A stretch of DNA of 64,000 nucleotides, taken from Pseudobutyrivibrio sp. (lineage in GTDB: Bacteria; Bacillota; Clostridia; Lachnospirales; Lachnospiraceae). A program made the position numbers and the translations under genes. Below, piece after piece: positions 52,277 through 60,237 of the stretch (positions are counted from its first letter, which is position 1; each line of letters starts with the position of its first letter). Location of the stretch: NCBI GenBank assembly GCA_017557435.1, contig JAFYYR010000001.1:94292-158291 (forward strand), read 5' to 3'. Below the pieces are notes generated by a model. That model was not told the DNA's origin and did no database searches. It saw only the letters and a program-made list of their open reading frames with translations.

Positions 52277-52338
52277 GAATTGTTGTTGATAATATACAAT
52301 TCTATTGCATGCAATCTATAAAATAGTTGTGTACACAA
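52277..52338. promoter_or_regulatory. Cluster of three palindromes in the DUF1858-ferredoxin intergenic region
   Basis: GAATTGT (52277-52283) with ACAATTC (52296-52302), then the perfect 12-bp palindromes ATTGCATGCAAT (52304-52315) and TTGTGTACACAA (52327-52338). They lie between two divergent redox genes and look like dimeric regulator sites. The rest of 52339-52434 shows no gene. Confidence 0.5.
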
Positions 52339-52434
52339 TTTGAACTTTTGTTAGCTGATTTCAATTATAGTTAGTCTAGACGAACCCGCGTAAGGCTGTA
52401 AAATAAAGCATTTTTAAAAATACAAAAAATGTTC

Positions 52435-52463
52435 TTGATTTAGACACAATTAAGGTGTATATT
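52435..52463 (+). promoter_or_regulatory. Promoter of the ferredoxin gene
   Basis: TTGATT (52435-52440), a 17-bp spacer and TATATT (52458-52463), 64 bases before the start codon. Confidence 0.65.
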
Positions 52464-52526
52464 AAATTCATCAGTTGCGAAATTGATAATTTTTATTAAT
52501 AACAGAATTTAAGGAGGAGTTTAATC

Positions 52527-52697
52527 ATGGCATACGTTATTTCTGATTCATGCGTTTCATGTGGTACATGCGAGCCAGAGTGTCCAGTAGGAGCAATCTC
52601 ACAGGGAGACTCACAGTTCAATATCGATGCTGGTGCTTGCGTTGATTGCGGTACTTGCGCAGGTGTTTGCCCAACAGGAGCTATCTCACAGGGCTAA
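52527..52697 (+). CDS. fdx: 2[4Fe-4S] ferredoxin
   Basis: 56 residues, the standard clostridial ferredoxin length. Two cluster motifs C-x2-C-x2-C-x3-C-P are visible: CVSCGTCEPECPVGAISQG and, in the second half, CVDCGTCAGVCPTGAISQG, showing the internal duplication. AAGGAGGAG precedes ATG 52527. It carries low-potential electrons for pyruvate oxidation, hydrogenase or Rnf. It has its own promoter and terminator, so it is monocistronic and probably abundant. Confidence 0.97.
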   Translation: MAYVISDSCVSCGTCEPECPVGAISQGDSQFNIDAGACVDCGTCAGVCPTGAISQG

Positions 52698-52710
52698 TTA
52701 AAGCAAATAT

Positions 52711-52745
52711 AAAAAGACTAACAGCATTAGCTGTTAGTCTTTTTT
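52711..52745 (+). terminator. Terminator of the ferredoxin gene
   Basis: AAAAAGACTAACAGC (52711-52725) pairs perfectly over 15 bp with GCTGTTAGTCTTTTT (52730-52744). Confidence 0.93.
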
Positions 52746-52755
52746 GTTTGCCACG

Positions 52756-52795
52756 ACACGCCCTATTTGCGAAGCAAATCTTTCAATGGGCGTGT
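52756..52795. repeat. Compound inverted repeat between two terminators
   Basis: ACACGCCC (52756-52763) pairs with GGGCGTGT (52788-52795), enclosing a second hairpin ATTTGC-gaa-GCAAAT (52765-52779). It is GC-richer than the surroundings and belongs to neither flanking terminator. It may be a small dispersed repeat element. Confidence 0.45.
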
Positions 52796-52811
52796 CTTCC
52801 CGCAGTATTCC

Positions 52812-52843
52812 AAAAAAACAAGCCCAAGATTTCTTGGGCTTGT
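52812..52843 (-). terminator. Terminator of the mecA-like gene
   Basis: ACAAGCCCAAGA (52818-52829) pairs with TCTTGGGCTTGT (52832-52843); on the minus strand a T run follows (A at 52812-52818). Confidence 0.9.
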
Positions 52844-52849
52844 AATTTA

Positions 52850-53602
52850 CTATATTTTTGCAAGTTTCTGAACAGCGTCACCCTGAATCATTGTGTCGTA
52901 GTGCTCAGACATATACTGGGATGTACCAACTACATAATTCTGCTGGTCACTGTATTCTGAAAGAATGTTGCAAACTTTGTTGTATACCTCTGGTGTGTCG
53001 TCTGATTTGCTAACTACCAGATAGTACTGACCATCAAATGGACTCCTGTAGAGAGAGTTTTTGCCGTTATAGAAGGTAGCAAGGATTGTTGAAAGTCGAA
53101 TGACATCATCAAGATTATCAAATACGAACATCTTAGTGATATCAACTGGCAATCCCTTTTTCGCTGCCTGTTCTGGATAAGACTTAGCGGCTTCTGTTGC
53201 CTTTTCGAGTAGACTATTGAACATGTTAAGTATGTCATTAGCAGACGCTTCATTAAATGGCTTGGTCTTGCTAGTTGTTGTGTCATCGTCGTCATAGTCG
53301 TAATCATCGTCATCGTCTTCAGAGAATCTAGAGAATCTAGTGTCTAGCTCATCAGGATTTTCTACCTTAGTGACTACTAGAACAATTGACTCCGAAGAAA
53401 GTGGTACTGCTTCTATCATTAGAGGAATATCCTCTGCTTCAAATCCGTATTGATATGATGCTTGCTCCATAAGCTCTCTGAATAACTCTCTTGCCTTGGC
53501 AGAGCCATAAGCAAGCTCAGATAGCTTGATGTGACGGCTGATTAAATCTTCTCTTGAAAGAGTGCATCTGATCTGGTTCTCGTTGATTTTTTCAATCTTC
53601 AT
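52850..53602 (-). CDS. mecA: MecA-type adaptor protein
   Basis: 250 residues. The N-terminal domain, MKIEKINENQIRCTLSREDL then FRELMEQASYQYGFE near residue 41, is the MecA substrate-binding part. A very acidic linker with a run of Asp (about residues 95-106) leads to the C-terminal ClpC-binding domain (FDNLDDVIRLSTIL near 160, SLYRSPFDGQYYLVV near 183). MecA delivers substrates to ClpC/ClpP. The poly-Asp linker is typical of clostridial versions. It stands alone with its own terminator. Confidence 0.92.
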   Translation of the reverse strand: MKIEKINENQIRCTLSREDLISRHIKLSELAYGSAKARELFRELMEQASYQYGFEAEDIPLMIEAVPLSSESIVLVVTKVENPDELDTRFSRFSEDDDDDYDYDDDDTTTSKTKPFNEASANDILNMFNSLLEKATEAAKSYPEQAAKKGLPVDITKMFVFDNLDDVIRLSTILATFYNGKNSLYRSPFDGQYYLVVSKSDDTPEVYNKVCNILSEYSDQQNYVVGTSQYMSEHYDTMIQGDAVQKLAKI

Positions 53603-53841
53603 AAAATCACCTCCCGAATCGAAAAAGATGCTATTACGTTTCTTGTTCGACTATTATATATATATTATATCGGAAAGTAAAGGAAAGAGGCATATAAAAA
53701 CAGTGAAAAAATCTTAAATTTTTATTAACGCACACCAGTTATAGAAAAGTTGTCAATTAAAAAATATGCTTGCAATATAATTTTTTATGTGATATAAATT
53801 TTAGCGCAAGATGCTTTTTCCAATTGGAAGGAGCTGATATA

Positions 53842-55143
53842 TTGATTAACATCAATTTGGATGACAGGTATGAGGTTATTAAGACACTGCAACAGTCAGC
53901 AGCTACCGCAGTGGTGCTTGTCAGACATAAGAAGATAGGAGCACTCAGGATTCTTAAGGCCATTTCGAAAGCCAGTCCTGATGCACACAGCATCCTATCC
54001 GAAGCACATCTTTTACAGGGGTTTAATTCGACCCTATTACCCACCATTTATGAAGTAGAAGAAGATGATGAAGTCTATTATTTGATTGAAGAATATATAG
54101 ATGGAATTTCATTGAGGGAGTACTTGCTTAGCAAAGTAATCACTAAAGATGAATTGATAAAGTTTGCAATAGAAATCTGTTCTATTGTGGAGCTTTTACA
54201 CAAGGCAGAAAAAGAGCCTATTCTTTATCTTGATATGAAACCTGATCATTTAATTATTCAACAGGGAAGAATTCGTCTTATCGATTTTGGAATATCTGTA
54301 GAAAAATCAAAGAGCAGGCAGATTAAGCCTCATGGTACACCTAATTGGGCGGCGCCAGAGCAGTTAAGAGGAGACTTTCTAGATGAACGATGTGACATCT
54401 ATGCCGTAGGCAAGGTGATTGATTTTATGCGAAGCAACAGTTATGCAAAAGATGATTTTAAATTAGCCTATCTGATAGAAAAAGCTACAGCTGAAAATGT
54501 GGAATTTAGGACTAAAAGCATATCATTGCTTAAAGAACAGCTGATAACTCTACAGGGGAGCATGGGAAATGAAAAATTAAGGAAAAAGCATCTTGAAAAA
54601 AGAATCGCAGTAGTAGGTGCAAATACATCAGTAGGTACGACACATATTGCGATATCTCTATGTAAATTTTTCAACAAAAGGAAAATAGATACCTATTACC
54701 AGGACATAAGAGAAAATACTGTAAACCACATTTGGAAATCTATGAAAGGCGCAAGATTAGAAGAGGGCGTTTTATACCACGATAGCTTTAGGGGCATCAT
54801 GAATTATGGCGATGCTATTGAAAAGCACAGGCCTCCTGTTGGATTGCGTGTTATTGATTGTGGAAAAGAGGCTATGGATATACTGCTGTCTGTGGATATT
54901 ATTATCTATGTGATAAGCGGCAGGCCTTGGCAGCAAGTCATGATTTATCCTCCTTGGATTAAGGAGAAAAATGTGTATATAATCAATAATTTTTCTAACA
55001 AGATAACTTCTATTAAAAAAGCCAAGGAGCTTGGAAAAAGAGTCTATATGTATCCACTAATCAAAAACCAGGTAGATTTATCCAAAGAGGAAGAGAGAGT
55101 ATTTACCGCGATTTTTAAAAATGAAAAGGATTATATTAAGTAA
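53842..55143 (+). CDS. Protein kinase-like domain fused to a ParA/CpaE-like ATPase domain
   Basis: 433 residues from TTG 53842, set by GGAAGGAG eight bases upstream. Residues 10-245 are Ser/Thr-kinase-like: GALRILKAI supplies the lysine, LYLDMKPDHLI near 131 stands for HRDxKxxN (D and K kept, the first H and the N replaced), LIDFGIS near 149 gives DFG, and GTPNWAAPEQLRG near 166 the activation end. Residues 250-433 resemble a ParA/MinD fold beginning RIAVVGANTSVGTTHIAIS, a Walker A without the usual lysine. No membrane segment. It overlaps the next gene by 23 bp. Function unknown. Confidence 0.75.
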   Translation: MININLDDRYEVIKTLQQSAATAVVLVRHKKIGALRILKAISKASPDAHSILSEAHLLQGFNSTLLPTIYEVEEDDEVYYLIEEYIDGISLREYLLSKVITKDELIKFAIEICSIVELLHKAEKEPILYLDMKPDHLIIQQGRIRLIDFGISVEKSKSRQIKPHGTPNWAAPEQLRGDFLDERCDIYAVGKVIDFMRSNSYAKDDFKLAYLIEKATAENVEFRTKSISLLKEQLITLQGSMGNEKLRKKHLEKRIAVVGANTSVGTTHIAISLCKFFNKRKIDTYYQDIRENTVNHIWKSMKGARLEEGVLYHDSFRGIMNYGDAIEKHRPPVGLRVIDCGKEAMDILLSVDIIIYVISGRPWQQVMIYPPWIKEKNVYIINNFSNKITSIKKAKELGKRVYMYPLIKNQVDLSKEEERVFTAIFKNEKDYIK

Positions 55144-55741
55144 ATTAAAAAACAAAAAAGATAACAACAAAACAGGAAAAACTATATGTGTGACTGCAGT
55201 GTCACCTAAATTGGGCTGCACCTTTTTTTCTCTTGCATTAGCTAATTTTATAGCTTCGTGTTTGAGAGAGAATGTGATTTATATAGAACTAAAAGAGGAA
55301 AGCAGTTTGCTTGGATTAGTCGGAGAAAATCAGATATCCATAGGGCAGAGAATTGGCTATAGCTACAAGGGTGTCAAATATATTTTGACAAATGATATAG
55401 AAGAAGTGGCAGAAATACTTGCAAGAGAAAGAGGATATATAGTAGTAGATTTAGGAGTTTTAAATAGTAGCACTGCAGCAGTTCTTAATAAATGTAAGAA
55501 CAAAATTATAATAGGAAGTTTTATGCCATGGCAGAGACGAGATTTCCATGAATTCATAAGGAAAAATATTTATAAAAAATACGACATGGAGACAATTCAT
55601 TTTTGCCAGCTATGTAGGGATAAAAAGGGCGAGCAGTTCTTTTATAAAACCTACGGATGTAGGCTTTTTAACTTGCCTAAAATAGATAATCCATTTTCAT
55701 TAAAAGAAGAGAACTTTGAAGACCTTATGAACTTTTTATAG
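55121..55741 (+). CDS. ParA/CpaE-like protein with degenerate P-loop
   Basis: 206 residues. After a basic start (MKRIILSKLKNKK) it reads ICVTAVSPKLGCTFFSLALA near residue 22, where a ParA-type protein would have KGGxGKTT; the lysine and one glycine are gone. VIYIELKEESSLLGLVG near 51 and YIVVDLGVLNS near 106 fit the following strands. It resembles the C-terminal half of the protein encoded just upstream, with which it overlaps, so the two may form a heterodimer. Four Cys in the last third (FCQLC, GC) are unexplained. Start codon has only a weak ribosome site, consistent with coupling. Confidence 0.65.
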   Translation: MKRIILSKLKNKKDNNKTGKTICVTAVSPKLGCTFFSLALANFIASCLRENVIYIELKEESSLLGLVGENQISIGQRIGYSYKGVKYILTNDIEEVAEILARERGYIVVDLGVLNSSTAAVLNKCKNKIIIGSFMPWQRRDFHEFIRKNIYKKYDMETIHFCQLCRDKKGEQFFYKTYGCRLFNLPKIDNPFSLKEENFEDLMNFL

Positions 55742-55853
55742 GTAGCTGCAGAAAGGAGTTAGTATAGATAGGATTTTTGATATCGTCATTAATATAAGAA
55801 GAAGACAATAAGAAAAACAGGATAGAAATAAGAATGTATAAATAACGTACATT

Positions 55854-55883
55854 AAAGAGAGTGGTGTAAATCACTCTCTTTTT
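55854..55883 (+). terminator. Terminator after the ParA-like gene
   Basis: AAAGAGAGTG (55854-55863) pairs with CACTCTCTTT (55872-55881) and T follow. It lies 110 bases after the gene; the stretch between holds no convincing ORF. Confidence 0.8.
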
Positions 55884-55964
55884 CTACGTATATAGGGGGA
55901 AATGTGGAATTTACCTAGGTGATTTGCTATACTTTTACAGTATATGAGAGAAAGGGAGACGCTT

Positions 55965-57758
55965 ATGAATCAAAGTCACCATAACTATAATCGTAACTAT
56001 AGAAACAATCACTACAATCGTAGGAGAAAAAAGAAAAATTATATTCCAAGAGGATATTTCTATATCGGAACAGTTGCAATATTTTTGACTGTTGTATTAG
56101 TGAGTCTTCTTGCCTTCAAAAAATATTCGTTTACAAATGAGCATGTTGAACTGACACAATTTTTTGAGAATACTCATGAGAATGAAGTATCAGTTGTTTT
56201 GAACGGTGAGTATAAGAAATCTCAGGATGAAACAGGGGCGGCTTTGCCTAATGCCAACGCTATTAAAAGCGAGGGAAGTGTTTATCTTGAACTTGGATTT
56301 GTAAAGGCTAATATCGACAATGGCTATGTATATGATCCATCTGAGATTACACTTAGATATGCTACTGATAGCGAGGTATACTCAGCGACTCTAGGAAGTG
56401 CTGATTATGTAGTTGATAAGAGCAATAATTCTCTTGGGGAGCCAGTAATTGTGGCTCAGGGAGATGCAGTTTTTATCGCACTTGATTATCTCCAGATTTT
56501 ATCTGATTTTAAATACACTCTTTTTGAAGAGCCAGACAGAATTGTCATTGAGACAGCGGGATATGAAAAGCAGGTTGCCACTGCCAAAAAGGACACAGCA
56601 ATCAGAATTTCTAATGGTAGAAAGAGCCCTATTTTAGAGGATGTTGATAAGGATGAGGAGTTAAATGTAATCCGCGTTTCTGAGGACGAGGATTGGAGCT
56701 TTGTAGTATCAGCTAAGGGCGTTATGGGATACATTCCTAATAATAAATTCTCTGAGCCAACAGCTAAGACTGTGGAGGCATCTCTTCCAGAGAGAACTTA
56801 TAACCATATTTCTTTAGGAAGTGATATTTCACTCCTTTGGCACCAGGTTACATCACAGGCGGCCAACGGAGAAATAGCTACAGTACTTACTAACTCAGGT
56901 AATATTAACGTTATTTCACCTACATGGTTTCACTTAAGTGACAACAAGGGTGGCATCGCATCTATTGCAAATGCCAATTACGTAAGCGTTTGTCATTCTA
57001 ATAATGTGCAGGTGTGGGGACTTGTAAGCGATTTCGAGAATCCTGACATCGAGACAACTACAGTTTTAAATACAACATCATCTAGAGATGCTCTTGTAAA
57101 TAATATTCTTGCTCAGGCAATTACTTATGGCTTGGACGGAATCAATGTGGATTTTGAAGAAGTATCAGTAGAAGCTTCTGATGGATTCATTCAGTTTATC
57201 AAGGAACTTTCTATTAAGTGCGAGAAGAATGACATTGTTTTATCAGTAGATAATTACATGCCAAAATATACACCACATTACAATAGAGCAGAGCAGGCTA
57301 AATACGCCGACTATGTAGTAATGATGGGATATGATGAGCACACAAATGGAAGCGACGAGGCAGGATCAGTTGCATCAATTGGATTTGTAGAGGAGGGTGT
57401 TACCGCTACTCTTGAGGAGGTTCCAGCAGAGCAGGTTATCCTTGGAATGCCATTCTACTGCAGAGTATGGCAGGTTAATGGGGATGGCGGAATTATCGAT
57501 AGCAAGGCATACGGATTAGATGCTATCCAGTCATATATCAGAACTAACGGACTGACACCTGAATGGTCAGATGAGCTTGGTCAATATTATGTTGAGTATG
57601 TAGATGGAGATAAGATCTACAGAGTATGGATTGAGGATGAGAACTCAATTGAGCAAAAGCTAAAAGTAATGGATAGCTATGGACTTGCCGGAGCTGCATT
57701 CTGGAAGAAGGGCTTTGACAATTCAGCTACATGGAATGTTATCGCCAAATATTTATAA
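55965..57758 (+). CDS. Membrane-anchored GH18-family hydrolase (YaaH/SleL-like)
   Basis: 597 residues from ATG 55965, six bases after AAGGGAG; ATG 55944 is upstream in frame but lacks a site. An Asn/Arg/Tyr-rich cytoplasmic start leads to one membrane segment (residues 33-55). Residues 60-280 include a copper-amine-oxidase-like or SH3-like region (EDWSFVVSAKGVMGYIPN near 248). The C-terminal GH18 barrel has LDGINVDFEEV near 392 with the catalytic Glu, YVVMMGYDEHT near 450 and GMPFYCRVW near 503. It probably cuts peptidoglycan or another N-acetylglucosamine glycan outside the cell. Confidence 0.88.
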   Translation: MNQSHHNYNRNYRNNHYNRRRKKKNYIPRGYFYIGTVAIFLTVVLVSLLAFKKYSFTNEHVELTQFFENTHENEVSVVLNGEYKKSQDETGAALPNANAIKSEGSVYLELGFVKANIDNGYVYDPSEITLRYATDSEVYSATLGSADYVVDKSNNSLGEPVIVAQGDAVFIALDYLQILSDFKYTLFEEPDRIVIETAGYEKQVATAKKDTAIRISNGRKSPILEDVDKDEELNVIRVSEDEDWSFVVSAKGVMGYIPNNKFSEPTAKTVEASLPERTYNHISLGSDISLLWHQVTSQAANGEIATVLTNSGNINVISPTWFHLSDNKGGIASIANANYVSVCHSNNVQVWGLVSDFENPDIETTTVLNTTSSRDALVNNILAQAITYGLDGINVDFEEVSVEASDGFIQFIKELSIKCEKNDIVLSVDNYMPKYTPHYNRAEQAKYADYVVMMGYDEHTNGSDEAGSVASIGFVEEGVTATLEEVPAEQVILGMPFYCRVWQVNGDGGIIDSKAYGLDAIQSYIRTNGLTPEWSDELGQYYVEYVDGDKIYRVWIEDENSIEQKLKVMDSYGLAGAAFWKKGFDNSATWNVIAKYL

Positions 57759-57825
57759 GCCATGTAAGACACAGAAAAATCATAGAATTTCCCCATTTTA
57801 CAAGGGGTTGCACATTCTAAAAATA

Positions 57826-57854
57826 TTGTGTTCTAAGGGAAAAGTGATATAATT
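57826..57854 (+). promoter_or_regulatory. Promoter of the Sua5 gene, placed for a leaderless transcript
   Basis: TTGTGT (57826-57831), a 17-bp spacer and TATAAT (57849-57854). The first ATG of the gene begins seven bases after the -10 box, where transcription should start. Confidence 0.65.
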
Positions 57855-57860
57855 TTGAGT

Positions 57861-58922
57861 ATGATTACTAAGATTATGGATGTTTCTGAGGAGCCAATAA
57901 ATATGGAGTATATCAGAGAGGCTTCTGAGATATTAAAAAGTGGTGGGCTAGTAGCTTTCCCAACAGAGACGGTTTATGGTTTGGGAGGAGACGCCACCGA
58001 TAAAGAGGCCTCGCGTAAGATATACGCAGCAAAGGGTCGTCCATCGGATAACCCTTTAATTGTTCATATAGCAGATTTTTCACAGCTAGAACAGATAACA
58101 GAGAATTTACCTGAGACAGCCAGATTGCTTGCGGATGCATTTTGGCCAGGACCACTTACTATGGTTTGCAATAAGAATCAGGTTATCCCTTATGAGACTA
58201 CTGGTGGACTTGATACAGTGGCAGTGAGGATGCCTAACAATCCAGTGGCTCTAGCGCTTATTAGAGAGAGCGGCTGTATGATAGCAGCACCTAGTGCTAA
58301 TACATCAGGAAGACCTAGCCCTACTAAGGCCAATCACGTATACGAGGATTTATCTGGCAAGATAGAAGCCATATTAGATGGTGGAGCAGTTGATATAGGT
58401 CTTGAGTCTACGATAGTGGATTTGACAGAGGATGTGGTTACCATTCTTAGACCTGGCTTCATCAATATGGATATGCTAAGAGAAGTAGTTGGTGAGGTTA
58501 GGATGGACCCTGGTATTGTCTACAATGACAAGGGGACTACCAGTGGAGCTAAGCCTAAGGCACCAGGCATGAGATATAAGCACTACGCACCAAAGGGTGA
58601 TTTGACAATCATCTCTGGTGAGGAAGATACAGTAGTTGACAAGATCAATCAATTAACAAGAGAAGCACTTAAAGAGGGTAAAAAGGTGGGCATTATCGCC
58701 ACATCTGAAACTGCGGATAGATACCCTGAGGGAGAGGTGCTTGTTATTGGAAATCGTTCTGATGAGAGTAGTATAGCTCACAATCTATACGATATTCTCA
58801 GACGATTTGATGAACTTAGCGTTGACCTTATTTATTCAGAGAGCTTTGCTACTCCAAAGATGGGTCAGGCTATTATGAACAGGTTGCTTAAGGCAGCAGG
58901 GCAAAAGACCATAGAGGTCTAG
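57861..58922 (+). CDS. L-threonylcarbamoyladenylate synthase (Sua5/YwlC type)
   Basis: 353 residues, the long form with a C-terminal Sua5 domain. The YrdC domain has GGLVAFPTETVYGLGGDAT near residue 28, AAKGRPSDNPLIVHIAD near 51, FWPGPLTMV near 94 and PSANTSGRPSPT near 151. It makes threonylcarbamoyl-AMP for the t6A37 modification of tRNA. The start at 57861 keeps the TKIMDVSEE segment that parallels the YwlC N terminus, but no ribosome site precedes it; ATG 57903 has GAGGAG. The phosphatase-like gene follows in 26 bp. Confidence 0.93.
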   Translation: MITKIMDVSEEPINMEYIREASEILKSGGLVAFPTETVYGLGGDATDKEASRKIYAAKGRPSDNPLIVHIADFSQLEQITENLPETARLLADAFWPGPLTMVCNKNQVIPYETTGGLDTVAVRMPNNPVALALIRESGCMIAAPSANTSGRPSPTKANHVYEDLSGKIEAILDGGAVDIGLESTIVDLTEDVVTILRPGFINMDMLREVVGEVRMDPGIVYNDKGTTSGAKPKAPGMRYKHYAPKGDLTIISGEEDTVVDKINQLTREALKEGKKVGIIATSETADRYPEGEVLVIGNRSDESSIAHNLYDILRRFDELSVDLIYSESFATPKMGQAIMNRLLKAAGQKTIEV

Positions 58923-58948
58923 GGAGGCTTGCCCAGGAGAATATGGAT

Positions 58949-59401
58949 ATGAAAAATATAAATAGAGTTATTTTTGCTTCGGGAAGTGGGACGTCCAGAG
59001 CACCTATGGCTACAGCTATATTTCATGCTATAGCCCATGACAGGCCTATTATTTGTGAGGCCAGAGGCTTGATTGTCCAGTTTCCAGAGCCTTTGAATCA
59101 AAAGGTAGAGGCAGTTTTAATAAGTAATGGATGTAAGCTTTCGGATTACTCTTCCAAGCAGCTAATGGACTCGGATTTTTCTGAGAACACACTGGTGATT
59201 ACCATGGAAGAGACCCAGAGGCAAAAGATATTAAGTGAATACACTAATGCCACAGAGGAAAATACACGCCTTTTAAATGAGCTGGTAGGGGATGAGCTTG
59301 AGGTGATGGATCCGTATGGTGGCTCAGTACAGACTTACGGACTGTGCTATGAGGTCTTAAAGGCATCGATTGAGAAGTTAATGAGGGTATTAGAGGCATA
59401 A
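58949..59401 (+). CDS. Low-molecular-weight protein phosphatase homologue lacking the catalytic Cys
   Basis: 150 residues from ATG 58949, nine bases after AGGAG (ATG 58943 is too close). The fold and length fit the LMW protein tyrosine/arginine phosphatase family. The P-loop, normally C-x5-R-[ST]-P, reads VIFASGSGTSRAPMATAI: the catalytic Cys is Ser (TCG at 58979-58981). The general-acid loop is kept (VMDPYGGSVQTY near 118). It is therefore probably inactive as a classic Cys phosphatase and may bind phosphoproteins. In Bacilli, YwlE lies beside ywlC, and the same order is seen here. Confidence 0.85.
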   Translation: MKNINRVIFASGSGTSRAPMATAIFHAIAHDRPIICEARGLIVQFPEPLNQKVEAVLISNGCKLSDYSSKQLMDSDFSENTLVITMEETQRQKILSEYTNATEENTRLLNELVGDELEVMDPYGGSVQTYGLCYEVLKASIEKLMRVLEA

Positions 59402-59428
59402 TTTATAATCGTATTGGAGGAGAATACC

Positions 59429-59914
59429 ATGAGTGATAAGAGACTAGATTATATTAGCTGGGATGAGTACTTTATGGGCGTTGCAGTATTATCGGGTATG
59501 AGATCTAAAGACCCAAATACACAGGTTGGAGCTTGTATTGTTAGCCAGGATAATAAGATTCTTTCTATGGGCTACAATGGTTTTCCAAATGGTTGTTCAG
59601 ACGACGAGTTTCCTTGGGCAAGAGTAGGAGACCCTCTGGAGAATAAGTATTTCTACACAACACACAGCGAGCTTAATGCAATATTGAACTATAGGGGTGG
59701 TTCACTTGAAGGCTCAAAGTTGTATGTATCTCTTTTTCCATGTAATGAATGTGCTAAAGCGATTATTCAGTCTGGTATAAAGACAATAATTTACGATAGC
59801 GACAAATATGAAAACACACCATCAGTTATCGCATCAAAGAGAATGCTTAGAGCGGCTGGGGTGGAGTTTTATCAGTATCAACATACAAATCGAGAAATTA
59901 AAATGACACTATAG
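59429..59914 (+). CDS. dCMP deaminase-like cytidine deaminase family protein
   Basis: 161 residues from ATG 59429 (TTGGAGGAGAA upstream; the TTG within that site is not the start). Zinc ligands: His in THSELNAIL near residue 74 with the proton-shuttling Glu, and Cys in LFPCNECAKAII near 98. SKDPNTQVGACIV near 23 and MGYNGFPNGCSDDEFPW near 42 are typical of deoxycytidylate deaminases/ComEB, which make dUMP from dCMP. It follows the phosphatase homologue by 27 bp. Confidence 0.92.
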   Translation: MSDKRLDYISWDEYFMGVAVLSGMRSKDPNTQVGACIVSQDNKILSMGYNGFPNGCSDDEFPWARVGDPLENKYFYTTHSELNAILNYRGGSLEGSKLYVSLFPCNECAKAIIQSGIKTIIYDSDKYENTPSVIASKRMLRAAGVEFYQYQHTNREIKMTL

Positions 59915-59940
59915 TTGTCGGATTTTATAGGAGACAGCAT

Positions 59941-60237
59941 TTGAAGGACAAGAGAAAGCAAAATCGGGAAGTAGCAAATTCCCTGGTGCTTGTGCTGCAA
60001 TTTGGTCTTAACGTTATAACGCCAATATTGCTATGCACCATAGTTGGAGCAGTTTTAACTAAAAACTTTGGCTCCAAGGGATATACGATAGCAGGAATTC
60101 TGATAGGTATAGTAGCGGCATTTAATGGTGCCTACAGAATGGTTAGGGGTTATCTCAAAAATCCAGAGTCTCCGGGGGAGCGAGCGAGACGTTTGGAAGA
60201 AGAAGCAAAACAAAGTCAAGAGGTAAAGGATGATTAA
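59941..60237 (+). CDS. AtpZ/AtpI-like small membrane protein
   Basis: 98 residues from TTG 59941, with AGGAG seven bases upstream. Two membrane segments (about residues 16-40 and 49-67) with NFGSKGYTIAGILIGIVAAFNG near 46 in pieces, and a charged tail (RARRLEEEAKQSQE). This matches the AtpZ/AtpI proteins found ahead of ATP synthase genes, thought to help c-ring assembly or carry Mg2+. It overlaps the next gene by eight bases. Confidence 0.8.
   Translation: MKDKRKQNREVANSLVLVLQFGLNVITPILLCTIVGAVLTKNFGSKGYTIAGILIGIVAAFNGAYRMVRGYLKNPESPGERARRLEEEAKQSQEVKDD

Noticed and set aside
52646-52960. Plus-strand 104-codon frame after the ferredoxin
   Set aside because: It begins inside the ferredoxin gene, crosses two terminators and runs antisense to mecA; it is a chance frame.
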